Shown here piece after piece: positions 52,497-63,301 of a DNA stretch of 64,000 bases. The stretch's first letter is position 1. Every line of letters begins with the position of its first letter. Below the pieces are notes generated by a model. That model saw only the letters and a program-made list of their open reading frames with translations. It searched no databases and had not been told where the DNA came from. Source of the DNA: Actinobacillus seminis (GTDB taxonomy: Bacteria; Pseudomonadota; Gammaproteobacteria; Enterobacterales; Pasteurellaceae); the NCBI RefSeq assembly GCF_002263215.1, contig NZ_NLFK01000002.1, positions 1 through 64,000 of the forward strand, given 5' to 3'. The position numbers and the translations under genes were made by a program.

Positions 52497-53777
52497 ATGC
52501 AAAATCATCATTTAAGTCAGTGCCGTTTTGCTGATTTACCTTTACACCCAACCCTCTTGCAAGCCTTGCAGCAGCAGGGGTTTAAATATTGTACACCGAT
52601 TCAGGCATTGTCTTTGCCCGTGAGTTTGCAGGGACATGATGTGGCAGGACAGGCACAAACCGGAACAGGAAAAACCATGGCGTTTTTGACCGCCACTTTT
52701 CATCATTTATTGCAAAATACGGGCAAAGTAACTTCCCAACCGCGCGCGCTAATTTTGGCGCCGACCCGCGAATTGGCGGTGCAAATTGATCATGATGCCA
52801 CCATTTTCACGCAAGTCAGCGGCTTGAAGACCGCTTTGGCGTATGGCGGAGACGGTTACGAGAAACAATTAAAAGCCATTGATCAAGGCGTGGATATTTT
52901 GATCGGTACGACTGGACGGGTGATTGATTATGTCAAGCAAGGGATTATTCGCTTGGATCACATTCAAGTGGTGGTGCTGGATGAAGCGGATAGGATGTTT
53001 GATCTGGGTTTTATTAAAGATATTCGCTATTTATTGCGCAAATGCCCGCCGGCGCAACAACGCTTGACTATGTTATTTTCTGCCACACTGTCTTACAAAG
53101 TACGGGAGCTTGCCTTTGAAGATATGAATGATCCGCAATATGTGGAAATCGAGCCCTTGCAAAAAACCGGTCACCACATTAAAGAAGAATTATTCTATCC
53201 GTCTAATCAAGATAAGATGGCATTGTTGATGACCCTGCTCGAAGAAGAATGGCCGCAGCGTTGTATTGTATTTGCGAATACTAAACATCGTTGCGAAGAA
53301 ATTTGGGGGTATTTAGCGGCGGATGGGAATCGCGTCGGTTTGCTCACCGGTGATGTTGTACAGAAAAAACGTTTAAGCCTGTTGAAACAATTTACCGACG
53401 GAGCACTGGATATTTTGGTGGCAACGGATGTGGCGGCGCGCGGCCTGCATATTCCTGATGTCAGTCATGTGTTCAATTATGACTTGCCGGATGATCGGGA
53501 GGATTATGTGCATCGTATTGGACGCACTGGGCGCGCGGGCGAAAGCGGCGTCTCGATCAGTTTTGCCTGCGAAGAATACGCCATAAATTTACCAGCAATT
53601 GAAGAATATATCGGGCATTCTATTCCTGTCAGTCAATATGACCCGAATGCCTTGTTAACCGATTTGCCAAAACCGTTGCACTTAAAACGCGCGCAACCGT
53701 TAAATCGCACCAATGCGCATAATAATAGTCGCAGTAATGCGCGCGGCAATTCTCGTCCGTTTAAAAAACGTTTCTAA
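52497..53777 (+). CDS. rhlB: ATP-dependent RNA helicase RhlB
   Basis: 426 residues. DEAD-box core with Q motif [13 protein letters not shown], Walker [13 protein letters not shown] in [16 protein letters not shown] motif, and [13 protein letters not shown] near the C-terminus, then a basic Asn/Arg tail. RhlB unwinds structured RNA for RNase E and PNPase in the degradosome. Linkage to rho and the FADLPLHP start favour RhlB over RhlE or SrmB. Plus-orientation uptake core at 52421-52429 upstream. Confidence 0.93.
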   Translation: MQNHHLSQCRFADLPLHPTLLQALQQQGFKYCTPIQALSLPVSLQGHDVAGQAQTGTGKTMAFLTATFHHLLQNTGKVTSQPRALILAPTRELAVQIDHDATIFTQVSGLKTALAYGGDGYEKQLKAIDQGVDILIGTTGRVIDYVKQGIIRLDHIQVVVLDEADRMFDLGFIKDIRYLLRKCPPAQQRLTMLFSATLSYKVRELAFEDMNDPQYVEIEPLQKTGHHIKEELFYPSNQDKMALLMTLLEEEWPQRCIVFANTKHRCEEIWGYLAADGNRVGLLTGDVVQKKRLSLLKQFTDGALDILVATDVAARGLHIPDVSHVFNYDLPDDREDYVHRIGRTGRAGESGVSISFACEEYAINLPAIEEYIGHSIPVSQYDPNALLTDLPKPLHLKRAQPLNRTNAHNNSRSNARGNSRPFKKRF

Positions 53778-53782
53778 AACCC

Positions 53783-53825
53783 ACCGCACTTTATTGACGC
53801 GACGTCGTAAAGTGCGGTCATTTTT
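53783..53825. terminator. Uptake-sequence inverted pair after rhlB
   Basis: ACCGCACTTTA (53783-53793) and TAAAGTGCGGT (53808-53818), 14-base loop, then CATTTTT. A probable terminator. Confidence 0.75.
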
Positions 53826-53935
53826 GGCGCTGTTTTATCAATTTCCTGCTTAAATATGTATCTTTCGTTCCTATCCGGGGTTTCTCGTGTTAGAATTATC
53901 CCCTTTATTTTAACCATAACCCATGAACAAGAGTG

Positions 53936-54244
53936 ATGAATTTAGTCGATTTTTTAGTCAATACATTGGATGATTTAAAAGCTGCGGACATTTTAACCAT
54001 TGATGTGCGTGGTAAATCGTCGATTACTGACGATATGATTATTTGTACCGGAACATCCGGCCGCCATGTATCTTCGTTGGCGCAAAAATTAATTGATGAA
54101 AGTAAACAAGCGGGATTTGAGACCTTTGGCGAGGAAGGTAAAGCCACTGCCGATTGGATTGTGGTGGATTTTGGTCAAGCCATGGTGCATATCTTGCAGG
54201 CAGACAGTCGCGAATTGTATCAATTAGAAAAACTTTGGGCATAG
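53936..54244 (+). CDS. rsfS: Ribosomal silencing factor RsfS
   Basis: 102 residues from ATG 53936 (GTG 53933 is one codon earlier). DUF143 fold with DIRG-like DVRGKSSITDDMIICTGTSGRH and DWIVVDFGQAMVHIL. RsfS binds L14 and blocks subunit joining in starvation. It opens the conserved rsfS-rlmH-mrdA-mrdB-rlpA-dacA-ybeD-lipB-lipA order, known from E. coli. Confidence 0.95.
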   Translation: MNLVDFLVNTLDDLKAADILTIDVRGKSSITDDMIICTGTSGRHVSSLAQKLIDESKQAGFETFGEEGKATADWIVVDFGQAMVHILQADSRELYQLEKLWA

Positions 54245-54253
54245 TTTGGTGCC

Positions 54254-54721
54254 ATGAAAATTCAATTGATTGCAGTAGGCACCAAAATGCCGGCGTGGGT
54301 CACCGCCGGGTTTGAAGAATACCAACGCCGTTTCCCAAAAGAAATGCCTTTTGAGCTGATTGAAATTCCTGCTGGAAAACGTGGCAAAAATGCGGATATT
54401 AAGCGCATTTTGGATCAAGAAGGAAAAGCCATGTTGGCGGCTTGTGGTAAGGGGAAAATTGTTACCTTGGATATTCCGGGTAAGCCTTGGACTACGGAGC
54501 AACTGGCGCAACAATTGGAAGCTTGGAAAAATGACGGGCGCGATCTGTGTTTATTGATTGGTGGACCTGAGGGGTTGTCCGCCGAATGTAAAGCGGCAGC
54601 GGAGCAAAGTTGGTCGTTATCGCCACTAACGTTACCGCATCCGTTAGTGCGCGTAGTCGTGGCGGAAAGTTTGTATCGCGCTTGGTCGTTGACTACAAAT
54701 CATCCTTATCACCGCGAATAA
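54254..54721 (+). CDS. rlmH: 23S rRNA (pseudouridine1915-N3)-methyltransferase RlmH
   Basis: 155 residues, SPOUT methyltransferase. N-terminal [21 protein letters not shown], the SAM-binding knot with [10 protein letters not shown], and the C-terminal [24 protein letters not shown]. It methylates Psi1915 of the assembled ribosome. It follows rsfS by nine bases. Confidence 0.96.
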   Translation: MKIQLIAVGTKMPAWVTAGFEEYQRRFPKEMPFELIEIPAGKRGKNADIKRILDQEGKAMLAACGKGKIVTLDIPGKPWTTEQLAQQLEAWKNDGRDLCLLIGGPEGLSAECKAAAEQSWSLSPLTLPHPLVRVVVAESLYRAWSLTTNHPYHRE

Positions 54722-54736
54722 TTTGAGAAACATTCC

Positions 54737-56662
54737 ATGAACTTGAAAAAATGGCTTTCTCAACCGCCTCAAGATCCGATTCGTGACAAAAAAGCGGAGC
54801 GGAATTTGTTTGCCCGTCGAGCGTTAATTTCCTTTATCGGCGTGCTGGGATTGTCTGCAATTTTGTTTACCAATTTATATCATCTTCAAGTCATTAATTA
54901 CGAAACCTATCAAACCCGCTCCAACGGGAATCGCATTAAATTATTGCCTTTGTCGCCAACGCGCGGATTAATTTATGATCGTTATGGGAAATTGTTGGCG
55001 GAAAACTTGACTTTTTTCGGGTTGTATATTGTGCCGGAAAAAGTGGAAAATTTAGACCGCACTTTTGAAGAGTTAAAATTGGTTGTGGGGTTAAATGCTG
55101 CCGATATTGAGAATTTTCGCAAAGAACGTCGCCGATCTTCACGTTATACGCCAATTTTGTTGAAATCTGATTTGACCGAAGAACAAATTGCTCGTTTTGC
55201 GGTTAATCAATATAAATTTCCGAGTTTAGAGGTCAAACCTTATTTTAAACGGCATTATCTGTATGGCGAACCGTTGACGCATATTTTGGGCTATGTGGCG
55301 AAACTCAACGATAAAGATGTAGAACGTTTGAAAAATAAAGATAAATACGCCAATTATGCGGGTACTTCGGATATCGGTAAATTAGGAATTGAGCGTTATT
55401 ATGAGGACGAATTGCACGGTACCGTCGGTTTTGAAGAAGTAGAAGTGAATAACCGCGGAAAAGTGATTCGTAAACTGCGCGAGCAGCCGGCAGTGGCAGG
55501 GAAAAGTATTCATTTGACCATTGATTTGGAATTGCAACGTTATATTTTCAATTTATTGGGTAACCGCAAGGGAGCGGTGGTGGTGCTGGATCCGAAAGAC
55601 AGTAGCGTGTTGGCTATGGTTTCCACGCCGACCTACGATAACAATTTATTTGTTGGCGGAATTTCCAGTGCAGATTATAAGCGTTTATTGGAAGACGTTA
55701 ATCGCCCACTGTATAGCCGCGCGACACAAGGTGCCTATCCGCCGGCATCTACCATCAAACCTTTTATGTCGGTGGCGGCATTGCAAGAAAATGTCGTCAC
55801 CCCGTCTACGACGGTGTTTGACCCGGGTTATTGGATTTTACCCGGTTCGACCAAACGCTTTAGAGACTGGAAACGCTCAGGACACGGTAACACGGATTTA
55901 AACAAGGCGATTGCGGAATCGTCGGATACGTATTTTTATCAAGTTGCCTATAATCTTGGAATTGATCGTATGTCGGCTTGGATGAAGCGTTTTGGCTTTG
56001 GTGAACCAACCGGTATTGATATTTTAGAAGAAACTTCCGGTATTATGCCAACGCGTGATTGGAAACAGAAAAAATATAAAAAACCTTGGGTTCAAGGGGA
56101 TACAATTTCAATTGGTATTGGGCAGGGGTATTGGATTGCTACGCCATTGCAGGTTGCCAAGGCTCTCGCCATATTGGTCAATAACGGTAAGATTAACACA
56201 CCTCATCTGATGCACTATATTGAAGGCGATCAAATTGTATATTACAAAGACCCTTTGTTATATGAGGATATTAATGAACCTAAGCAAGCTTTTTGGGATA
56301 TAGCGAAACGTGGTATGTTTAATGTGATTAATGCCGCGAATGGGACGGGGCGGAAACTGTTCTTAGGTACGAATTTTCATGTCGCCGGTAAATCCGGAAC
56401 TGCACAAGTATTTAGCTTGAAAGAAAATCAGACATATAATGCCGGCAATTTGGTAAAAGAACTGCATGATCATGCTTGGTTTATCGGCTATGCGCCCTAT
56501 GAAAATCCTAAGATAATAGTAACGGTGATATTGGAAAATGCCGGTGGTGGCGGTAGTAATGCCGGACCTGTAGTGCGTAGTATTATGGAGTATTATTTGA
56601 ATATTCGATTACCGGAAGTTAGTCGGCAGCAAGCTGACAAACAAAAAGGAGAGGCCCCATAA
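54737..56662 (+). CDS. mrdA: Penicillin-binding protein 2, elongasome transpeptidase
   Basis: 641 residues. One N-terminal membrane helix (about 30-50), dimerisation/pedestal domain (about 60-260), then the transpeptidase with S-x-x-K in [11 protein letters not shown]-x-D in ESSDTYF and KSGTAQ. It is the elongation-specific PBP2 that works with RodA. Asn/Gly-rich [15 protein letters not shown] is close to the C-terminus, as usual. Minus-orientation uptake core at 55056-55064. The stop shares its last base with the mrdB start. Confidence 0.97.
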   Translation: MNLKKWLSQPPQDPIRDKKAERNLFARRALISFIGVLGLSAILFTNLYHLQVINYETYQTRSNGNRIKLLPLSPTRGLIYDRYGKLLAENLTFFGLYIVPEKVENLDRTFEELKLVVGLNAADIENFRKERRRSSRYTPILLKSDLTEEQIARFAVNQYKFPSLEVKPYFKRHYLYGEPLTHILGYVAKLNDKDVERLKNKDKYANYAGTSDIGKLGIERYYEDELHGTVGFEEVEVNNRGKVIRKLREQPAVAGKSIHLTIDLELQRYIFNLLGNRKGAVVVLDPKDSSVLAMVSTPTYDNNLFVGGISSADYKRLLEDVNRPLYSRATQGAYPPASTIKPFMSVAALQENVVTPSTTVFDPGYWILPGSTKRFRDWKRSGHGNTDLNKAIAESSDTYFYQVAYNLGIDRMSAWMKRFGFGEPTGIDILEETSGIMPTRDWKQKKYKKPWVQGDTISIGIGQGYWIATPLQVAKALAILVNNGKINTPHLMHYIEGDQIVYYKDPLLYEDINEPKQAFWDIAKRGMFNVINAANGTGRKLFLGTNFHVAGKSGTAQVFSLKENQTYNAGNLVKELHDHAWFIGYAPYENPKIIVTVILENAGGGGSNAGPVVRSIMEYYLNIRLPEVSRQQADKQKGEAP

Positions 56663-57753
56663 TGGAGGAGAAAAATAGTTGGCTTTTTTTGTGGCGACGA
56701 TTACATATTGATTTTTGGCTATTTCTCGGCTTAGTGGTGATTTCCGGATTGGGATTAGTGGTGTTATACAGTGCCTCTGGCGGTAACGAAAATATGTTTA
56801 AAAATCGTCTTATCCAAGTCGCTTTAGGTTTTACCGTGATGTTGGTGATGGCACAATTTCCACCTAAATTTTATCAACGGATTGCTCCTTATTTATTTGG
56901 AATGGGAATTATTTTGTTAATTTTGGTGGATTTAGTCGGTTCGATAAGTAAAGGGGCGCAACGCTGGCTGGATTTAGGCATATTTCGTTTTCAACCTTCT
57001 GAAATTGTGAAGTTATCTGTACCTTTGATGGTGGCGAGTTATTTGGGAAAACGTATGTTACCGCCGAGCTTAAAAGATACCTTTATCGCCTTATTGCTGA
57101 TTATTGTGCCAACATTATTGGTGGCGATTCAGCCGGATTTGGGAACTTCCATTTTGGTCTGCGTTTCAGGGTTTTTTGTGGTTTTCCTGGCGGGCATGAG
57201 TTGGAGGCTGATTTCTGCGGCGATAGTTGCTTTGGCAGCGTTTATTCCGATCATGTGGTTTTATTTAATGCATGATTATCAACGTACGCGGGTGCTCACC
57301 TTGCTCGATCCGGAAAAAGATCCGTTGAGCGCCGGTTATCATATCTTACAATCAAAAATTGCGATCGGTTCAGGCGGCATTTGGGGCAAAGGCCTGATGC
57401 AAGGTACCCAATCGCAGCTGGAGTTTTTGCCGGAACCTCATACGGATTTTATCTTTGCGGTATTAAGTGAAGAATATGGTATGATTGGTTTTTGTATTTT
57501 AATGGCGATTTATATTTTTATTGTTTCTCGTGGGCTGATGATTAGCGTTAATGTACAAAATGCCTTTGGGCGTACCTTGGTTGGTGCTTTGATTTTGATT
57601 TTTTTCGTGTATGTGTTTGTTAACGTCGGGATGGTGAGTGGCATTTTGCCAGTTGTAGGTGTACCGCTGCCTTTGGTGAGTTATGGTGGAACCTCGTTTG
57701 TTACATTGATGGCGGGATTTGGTTTGATTATGTCTATTCATACCCATAAATAG
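56662..57753 (+). CDS. mrdB: Rod-shape protein RodA, peptidoglycan glycosyltransferase
   Basis: 363 residues with about ten membrane helices, SEDS family. [23 protein letters not shown] contains the SEDS signature, [26 protein letters not shown] includes the conserved catalytic loop, and [14 protein letters not shown] is near the C-terminus. RodA polymerises glycan strands in the lateral wall with PBP2. The ATG overlaps the mrdA stop by one base. Confidence 0.97.
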   Translation: MEEKNSWLFLWRRLHIDFWLFLGLVVISGLGLVVLYSASGGNENMFKNRLIQVALGFTVMLVMAQFPPKFYQRIAPYLFGMGIILLILVDLVGSISKGAQRWLDLGIFRFQPSEIVKLSVPLMVASYLGKRMLPPSLKDTFIALLLIIVPTLLVAIQPDLGTSILVCVSGFFVVFLAGMSWRLISAAIVALAAFIPIMWFYLMHDYQRTRVLTLLDPEKDPLSAGYHILQSKIAIGSGGIWGKGLMQGTQSQLEFLPEPHTDFIFAVLSEEYGMIGFCILMAIYIFIVSRGLMISVNVQNAFGRTLVGALILIFFVYVFVNVGMVSGILPVVGVPLPLVSYGGTSFVTLMAGFGLIMSIHTHK

Positions 57754-57842
57754 CGTTTTTTTAATGGAACTAAATAATATTGCCGCAATCATAGTTAGAT
57801 GCAATTTATATTTTTAATTAATTTAACCTAGAGACTATTTTT

Positions 57843-58688
57843 ATGAGATTAACCAAAACAGTGAAATTTTTGACCGCACTTTTAGTCTGTGCTATCGCTG
57901 TGTCGGCTAACGCCCAAACAACAAAGAAGCATCATGGTATTCAAGGTCCTAAGCTGATACCTCAAACAGCTACAACTAAAACCTATACTTATCAAGTTAA
58001 AGGAAAAACTTATACTACCAAAAGTAGCAAGAACGCGAAAAATTATAGTAAGGAAGGTATTGCCAGTTATTATCACAAAAAATTTACTGGACGTAGAACC
58101 GCCAGTGGCGAACCCTACCATCCAACACGCTATACTGCTGCACATAAAACCCTTCCGCTAAATTCTTATGCGTTGGTGACAAATTTGCGTAACAATCGCA
58201 AAGTCATTGTACGAATTAACGATCGCGGTCCATTTTCCAATAAACGCATTATTGATTTATCTTATGCCTCCGCCAAAGAAATCGGCATTATTGGTAGCGG
58301 TCTTGGAAAGGTACGTATTGAGGCGTTACACGTTGATCGTAGCGGAAAAATTTCCGGTCCGGCAGCAGAAGTGTTAGCTAAAGCGGCAAAAACCAAAGAA
58401 GTGGCGCAGCGGATTGATAATGCTGCTATTTCCCATCAGGCAAAAGAAAAGGCAAGTAAACAAAGCGGTTATAAATTGCGTATGCTGAATGTGAGTAATA
58501 AAAAACAGGCGGAGCAATTGATCGACCGATTAGCGTTAGAAAATGTCAAAGCCGAGATTTCCCAAAACGGATCCAAATACGATATTCATTTTGGACCGCT
58601 GAAAAACCAAAATGAGATCAATCAACTGAAAGCACAGTTGAAAAAACTAAACCAAGCAAAACAACTTATTGTGTATAGTGATAACTAA
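57843..58688 (+). CDS. rlpA: Septal-ring lytic transglycosylase RlpA-like protein
   Basis: 281 residues. Signal peptide (about 1-25, cleavage near SANA-QT), a double-psi beta-barrel domain (about 70-160, GIASYYHKKFTGRRTASGEP, RINDRGPF), and a C-terminal SPOR domain (about 205-281, YKLRMLNVSNKKQAEQLIDR) that binds denuded glycan. No lipobox is seen: the only early Cys is in LLVCAIAV, unlike the E. coli lipoprotein. A minus-orientation uptake core (57873-57881) is read as part of the signal-peptide core (LTAL). Confidence 0.9.
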   Translation: MRLTKTVKFLTALLVCAIAVSANAQTTKKHHGIQGPKLIPQTATTKTYTYQVKGKTYTTKSSKNAKNYSKEGIASYYHKKFTGRRTASGEPYHPTRYTAAHKTLPLNSYALVTNLRNNRKVIVRINDRGPFSNKRIIDLSYASAKEIGIIGSGLGKVRIEALHVDRSGKISGPAAEVLAKAAKTKEVAQRIDNAAISHQAKEKASKQSGYKLRMLNVSNKKQAEQLIDRLALENVKAEISQNGSKYDIHFGPLKNQNEINQLKAQLKKLNQAKQLIVYSDN

Positions 58689-58703
58689 ATATAGGATTTT
58701 TAG

Positions 58704-59888
58704 ATGTTAAACAACGTATTTAAAAAAACCAAAATAGCTTTTGTTGCCGGATTATTATCTCTGCCAACCTTAACCTTGGCGGAAGATGTGCAATATGGTA
58801 TTGCCGCACCTGAATTGAACGCTCAAACGTTCGTTTTGATGGATTATAATTCCGGTGCGATATTGGCGTCATTAAACTCGGATCAACGTCAATATCCAGC
58901 GTCCTTAACTAAAATGATGACCAGCTATGTGGTGGGGGATGCGTTAAAGCGAGGAAAAATTCATAATGATGATTTAGTAACGATCGGTGAGAGTGCTTGG
59001 GGTAAAAATTTCCCGGGTTCGTCCAAAATGTTTTTAAATCTTAATCAACAAGTGTCAGTCTCTGATTTAAATCGCGGTATTATTGTGGTATCGGGGAATG
59101 ATGCGTCCGTGGCGATGGCGGAACATATTTCCGGCTCCGAGGCGGCATTTATCGATCAAATGAATAAATTTGTGGCGCAGTTTGGTTTAAAAAATACCCA
59201 TTTCACCACCGTACACGGATTAGATGACGATAATCAATATTCTTCAGCGCGCGATATGGCAATTATCGGGGCGCATATTATCCGAGATTTACCGGAAGAA
59301 TATAAAATTTATGCGGAAAAAGATTTTACGTTTAATAAGATTAAACAACCGAATCGCAATGGATTATTATGGGATAAAACCATAAATGTGGACGGAATGA
59401 AAACCGGACACACCGATAAAGCCGGTTATAATTTAGTTGCATCTGCCATCAATAGCAATAATATGCGTTTGATTTCCGTTGTGATGGGCGTGCCGACTTA
59501 TAAAGGTCGCGAAGTCGAAAGCAAAAAACTGTTGCAATGGGGCTTTGCGAATTTTGAAACGTTTAAAGCGTTAAGCGTGGATAAACCGATTGCGGAAGAA
59601 AGCGTGTATTATGGTGATAGCGATAAGGTGCAATTAGGCGTATTGCAGGATGCTTTTATTACCCTGCCGAAAGGTCGTCAAGCTGATGTGAAAACCCGCT
59701 ATGAATTAGATAAAAAATTCTTAGAAGCGCCGTTGGTCAAAGGTCAAGCGGTAGGAAAAGTGATTTATCAATTAGATGGCAAAGATATTGTGAAAGTGAA
59801 TTTGCAAGTGATGAATGATGTTAATGAAGGCGGTATTTTTGGTAAAGCCTGGGACTGGATTGTGTTAACCGTAAAAAGTTTATTTTAG
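58704..59888 (+). CDS. dacA: D-alanyl-D-alanine carboxypeptidase (PBP5/6 type)
   Basis: 394 residues. Signal peptide cut after TLA26, catalytic S67-x-x-K70 in YPASLTKMM, S-G-N in VVSGNDASVAM and K-T-G in MKTGHTDKAGY. A PBP5_C domain (about 270-365) and a C-terminal amphipathic helix (GKAWDWIVLTVKSLF) anchor it to the inner membrane. It trims the terminal D-Ala of murein pentapeptides. Confidence 0.95.
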   Translation: MLNNVFKKTKIAFVAGLLSLPTLTLAEDVQYGIAAPELNAQTFVLMDYNSGAILASLNSDQRQYPASLTKMMTSYVVGDALKRGKIHNDDLVTIGESAWGKNFPGSSKMFLNLNQQVSVSDLNRGIIVVSGNDASVAMAEHISGSEAAFIDQMNKFVAQFGLKNTHFTTVHGLDDDNQYSSARDMAIIGAHIIRDLPEEYKIYAEKDFTFNKIKQPNRNGLLWDKTINVDGMKTGHTDKAGYNLVASAINSNNMRLISVVMGVPTYKGREVESKKLLQWGFANFETFKALSVDKPIAEESVYYGDSDKVQLGVLQDAFITLPKGRQADVKTRYELDKKFLEAPLVKGQAVGKVIYQLDGKDIVKVNLQVMNDVNEGGIFGKAWDWIVLTVKSLF

Positions 59889-59905
59889 GTTTTACCTTCA
59901 GCCAA

Positions 59906-59939
59906 GATAAGGACGCTATGATCGCGTCTTTATCCTTTT
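59906..59939 (+). terminator. Intrinsic terminator after dacA
   Basis: GATAAGGACGC (59906-59916), seven-base loop, GCGTCTTTATC (59924-59934) with one G-U, then CTTTTT. It splits dacA from ybeD-lipB-lipA transcriptionally. Confidence 0.85.
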
Positions 59940-59994
59940 TCTGATCGCTAAAACTAAAGTGCGGTCAAAATGACATGAGTTTTTAGGAAAAAAG

Positions 59995-60300
59995 ATGACA
60001 ACACAAAATGAGAAAATCGTTAAACTTGAAGATATGCCACAAAAACAATTAAAAGATTTGTTGGACTTTCCTTGTTCATTTACCTTTAAGGTGGTGGGGG
60101 TAAATCGTGAGAATTTGGCGGAGGATGTCGTTGAGGTGATCAGTCGCTACGCACGCGGTGAACACAAACCTCGCCAACATATCAGCAGCAAAGGAACCTA
60201 CAATTCAGTTTCTGTGGATATTTATGCGGAAGATATTGAGCAAATTGAAACGTTATACAAGGAATTGGCAAAAATTGCAGGTGTAAGAATGGTGCTGTAA
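59995..60300 (+). CDS. ybeD: YbeD/DUF493 family protein
   Basis: 101 residues. An ACT-like fold protein with LLDFPCSFTFKVVGVNRENL and RYARGEHKPRQHISSKGTYNSVSVDI, close to E. coli YbeD (DUF493). Function unknown; the ACT-like fold suggests a ligand-responsive regulator. GGAAAAAAG precedes the ATG. It always neighbours lipB. An uptake core lies upstream at 59957-59965. Confidence 0.93.
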   Translation: MTTQNEKIVKLEDMPQKQLKDLLDFPCSFTFKVVGVNRENLAEDVVEVISRYARGEHKPRQHISSKGTYNSVSVDIYAEDIEQIETLYKELAKIAGVRMVL

Positions 60301-60312
60301 TAGGAGGCTGTG

Positions 60313-60969
60313 ATGCAAGATATTCCGCTGATTGTTCGTCAACAGGGTGTACAAGACTATCAAGAAATTTGGCACAAAATGCAAGATTTTACTGACACAC
60401 GTGATGCCAATACGCCAGATGAAATTTGGCTGGTGCAACATCCTTCGGTATTTACCCAAGGTTCTGCCGGTAAGCCGGAGCATTTGTTGACGCAAAGTAA
60501 TATTCCGGTTATTCAAACCGATCGTGGCGGACAAATTACTTATCATGGTCCCGGTCAACAAATTATGTATGTGCTGATTGATGTTAAACGCCATAAAGTG
60601 CATGGCAATGAGCTAAATGTACGCCAGTTAGTGACCGCACTTGAACAATCGGTGGTAAAAACCCTAGCGGATTATGGCATCAATTCCTATCCTAAACCGG
60701 ATGCGCCGGGGGTTTATGTGGATGGCAAAAAGATCTGCTCTTTGGGCTTGCGCATTCGTCGCGGCTGTTCTTTTCATGGCTTGGCGTTGAATATTAATAT
60801 GGATTTATCGCCATTTCATCATATTAATCCTTGCGGTTATGCGGGCTTGGAAATGTGTCAATTAGCCGATTTTGTCGCAAAAACGGCGGCGGATTGCGAT
60901 AAAGTGGTGCCAAAATTAGTGGCATACTTTACACAATTATTAGGTTATAATAATATAACAAAATTTTAA
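60313..60969 (+). CDS. lipB: Octanoyltransferase LipB
   Basis: 218 residues from ATG 60313 (TAGGAGG upstream; GTG 60310 is one codon earlier). [20 protein letters not shown], the catalytic Lys-containing [24 protein letters not shown] and HINPCGYAG (catalytic Cys) are present. It transfers octanoyl from ACP to lipoyl domains. Minus-orientation uptake core at 60634-60642. Confidence 0.96.
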   Translation: MQDIPLIVRQQGVQDYQEIWHKMQDFTDTRDANTPDEIWLVQHPSVFTQGSAGKPEHLLTQSNIPVIQTDRGGQITYHGPGQQIMYVLIDVKRHKVHGNELNVRQLVTALEQSVVKTLADYGINSYPKPDAPGVYVDGKKICSLGLRIRRGCSFHGLALNINMDLSPFHHINPCGYAGLEMCQLADFVAKTAADCDKVVPKLVAYFTQLLGYNNITKF

Positions 60970-60988
60970 CATTTATAGGAAAGGTTGA

Positions 60989-61951
60989 ATGAATACGCCG
61001 TTTAAAATGGAGCGTGGCGTCAAATATCGTGATGCCGCCAAAACATCGATTATTCCAGTCAAAAATATCAACCCGGATCAAGAGTTACTGAAAAAACCGG
61101 AATGGATGAAAATCAAATTGCCGGCAAATTCGGCAAAAATTGACAGTATTAAAAATGGCATGAGAAGACACGGGCTACATTCAGTTTGTGAAGAAGCTTC
61201 TTGCCCAAATTTACACGAATGTTTTAATCACGGTACTGCCACCTTTATGATTTTGGGAGCGATCTGTACTCGTCGTTGTCCGTTTTGTGACGTTGCTCAT
61301 GGTAAACCGCTGCCGCCGGATCCGGAAGAACCGCGCAAATTAGCAGAAACCATTCAGGATATGAAATTGCGCTATGTGGTGATTACTTCGGTAGATCGTG
61401 ATGACTTACCGGATCGCGGTGCGGGGCATTTCGCCGAATGTGTGAAAGAAGTGCGTCGTATCAACCCGAGAATTAAAATCGAAATTTTGGTACCGGATTT
61501 CCGCGGTCGTATTGAACAGGCGCTGGATAAATTAAAAGACAATCCGCCGGATGTGTTTAACCACAATTTGGAAAATGTACCGCGACTTTATCGAGAAATT
61601 CGTCCGGGTGCGGATTATGAATGGTCGCTCAAATTATTACGCGAATTTAAAACCATGTTCCCGCATATCCCGACCAAATCGGGGTTGATGGTGGGCTTAG
61701 GTGAAACCAATGAAGAAATTTTGCAAGTGATGCAAGATTTACGCACCAATGGCGTGACGATGTTGACCTTGGGGCAATATTTGCAACCAAGTCGCCACCA
61801 TTTACCGGTTGCCCGTTATGTGCCGCCGGAAGAATTTGACGAATTCCGTGAAAAAGCGGAAAACATGGGCTTTGAACACGCTGCTTGCGGTCCGTTTGTG
61901 CGTTCCTCTTACCACGCGGATTTACAAGCCAGTGGCAGGTTAGTGAAATAA
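60989..61951 (+). CDS. lipA: Lipoyl synthase LipA
   Basis: 320 residues. Radical SAM enzyme with two clusters: auxiliary site C-x4-C-x5-C in [16 protein letters not shown] and radical site C-x3-C-x2-C in [10 protein letters not shown]. The C-terminal RSSYHADLQ supplies the Ser ligand. It inserts two sulfurs into octanoyl groups. NfuA, encoded at 14848, is a known supplier of its auxiliary cluster. AGGAAAGG precedes the ATG. Confidence 0.97.
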   Translation: MNTPFKMERGVKYRDAAKTSIIPVKNINPDQELLKKPEWMKIKLPANSAKIDSIKNGMRRHGLHSVCEEASCPNLHECFNHGTATFMILGAICTRRCPFCDVAHGKPLPPDPEEPRKLAETIQDMKLRYVVITSVDRDDLPDRGAGHFAECVKEVRRINPRIKIEILVPDFRGRIEQALDKLKDNPPDVFNHNLENVPRLYREIRPGADYEWSLKLLREFKTMFPHIPTKSGLMVGLGETNEEILQVMQDLRTNGVTMLTLGQYLQPSRHHLPVARYVPPEEFDEFREKAENMGFEHAACGPFVRSSYHADLQASGRLVK

Positions 61952-61975
61952 GCCGGATTAATCAAGGTAAAATAG

Positions 61976-62022
61976 AAAAAGTGCGGTCATTTTAAAAGTT
62001 GTTTTAAATTGACCGCACTTTT
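61976..62022. terminator. Bidirectional terminator from an uptake-sequence pair
   Basis: AAAAAGTGCGGTCA (61976-61989) and TTGACCGCACTTTT (62009-62022), with TTTTAAAA/TTTTAAAT extending the stem inside. It sits between convergent lipA and argE. Confidence 0.88.
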
Positions 62023-62039
62023 GTGTATTGGGACATTGA

Positions 62040-63185
62040 TTATTGGCAAAATTGAGCAATCAATTTGCGCAGTAAATCCTGAGTCGGTTGGACAAAATCA
62101 GTTGATAAATATTCATCCGGTTGATGGGCTTGTTCAATTGAACCGGGACCTAGTACCAAAGTTGGGCAAAGCTGCTGGATAAATGGCGCTTCGGTACAAT
62201 AATTCACTGCTTCGCATTTTTCACCCAACAATTTTTCTACCACTTGGACAATTTGCGCAGAATGATCGCATTCATAACCCGGCGTCGCTGCATGTAAAGA
62301 ACGTAAACTAATACGGTCTCCCCAGCGTTCAAACATTGGCGCCAGTTTTTGTTGCAACATTTCGCTTAAATCTTCCAGCTTAATATTAGGCAACGGGCGA
62401 ATATCAAATTGTAATTCGCAGCACGCACAAATACGATTAACCGCGTCGCCACCGTAAATCGAACCGAAATTCATGGTCGGGTAAGGAATTTCAAAGGCGG
62501 CGTGGTGATATTTTCGTTTAAGTTCATCACGCATTTGCATTAAATAATCCGTGGCTTCATGCATCAATTCAATAGCATTAATGCCTTTTTCCGGATCGCT
62601 GGAATGTCCGCTTTTCCCCACGATTTGCAAGGCTTCGCCGATATGTCCTTTGTGCGCACGCACCGGTTTGAGCGAAGTTGGCTCGCCTATGATGGCGCAA
62701 TCCGGACGAATGTGTGCATGTTGAATGAAGGTACGAGCGCCGAGCATGGTGGTTTCTTCGTCGGCAGTGGCTAAAATGCGTAGCGGTTTGCTTAATTGGC
62801 TTAAATCCAACTGACGGATCGTATCCACTACAAAAGCAAAAAAGCCTTTCATATCGGCAGTACCTAAGCCATAAAAACGCCCTTGATGTTCGGTTAATTT
62901 GAATGGATCGAAATTCCAACGTCCATCATCAAATGGAACAGTATCCGTATGTCCGGCGAGCAGCAAGCCGCCTTCTCCCTCTCCGTAAGTCGCCAACAAA
63001 TTAAATTTTTGATGACTGCCTTCCACCGCAATAATGTCGGTTTTAAAGCCAAGCGTTTGTAGCCAATCCGCCAATAATTCGATTAAAGTGCGGTTACTTT
63101 GATCGAATTTTTCTTCAATGTGGCTAATCGTTGGTAGCGCAATTAATTGTGAATACATATCAATAAAGGAAGGAAGTTTTTTCAT
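62040..63185 (-). CDS. argE: Acetylornithine deacetylase
   Basis: 381 residues, M20 metallopeptidase family. Metal ligands in [36 protein letters not shown] and GEPTSLKP; a dimerisation lid lies between. ArgE removes acetate from N-acetylornithine. It is divergent from argC over a 116-base region with a double ARG box. The context and the [13 protein letters not shown] motif favour ArgE over DapE. Plus-orientation uptake core at 63086-63094. Confidence 0.94.
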   Translation of the reverse strand: MKKLPSFIDMYSQLIALPTISHIEEKFDQSNRTLIELLADWLQTLGFKTDIIAVEGSHQKFNLLATYGEGEGGLLLAGHTDTVPFDDGRWNFDPFKLTEHQGRFYGLGTADMKGFFAFVVDTIRQLDLSQLSKPLRILATADEETTMLGARTFIQHAHIRPDCAIIGEPTSLKPVRAHKGHIGEALQIVGKSGHSSDPEKGINAIELMHEATDYLMQMRDELKRKYHHAAFEIPYPTMNFGSIYGGDAVNRICACCELQFDIRPLPNIKLEDLSEMLQQKLAPMFERWGDRISLRSLHAATPGYECDHSAQIVQVVEKLLGEKCEAVNYCTEAPFIQQLCPTLVLGPGSIEQAHQPDEYLSTDFVQPTQDLLRKLIAQFCQ

Positions 63186-63218
63186 GGTCTTAGTCCTGTA
63201 TAAAAATAATCGTTGCTT

Positions 63219-63257
63219 TATGTATAATTATGCATAATAATGGCATAATTAATCAAT
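63219..63257. promoter_or_regulatory. Double ARG box (ArgR operator) between argE and argC
   Basis: Box 1 core TGTATAATTATGCA (63221-63234) matches TGAATAATTATTCA at 12 of 14 positions; box 2 core GGCATAATTAATCA (63242-63255) at 11 of 14. Their centres are 21 bp apart, the spacing of two 18-bp boxes separated by 3 bp that one ArgR hexamer binds. It should repress both divergent arginine genes when arginine is high. Confidence 0.85.
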
Positions 63258-63301
63258 TTATTTCTTTTTATTATAAGGCATATTATAAGGCACAACAGGT
63301 T

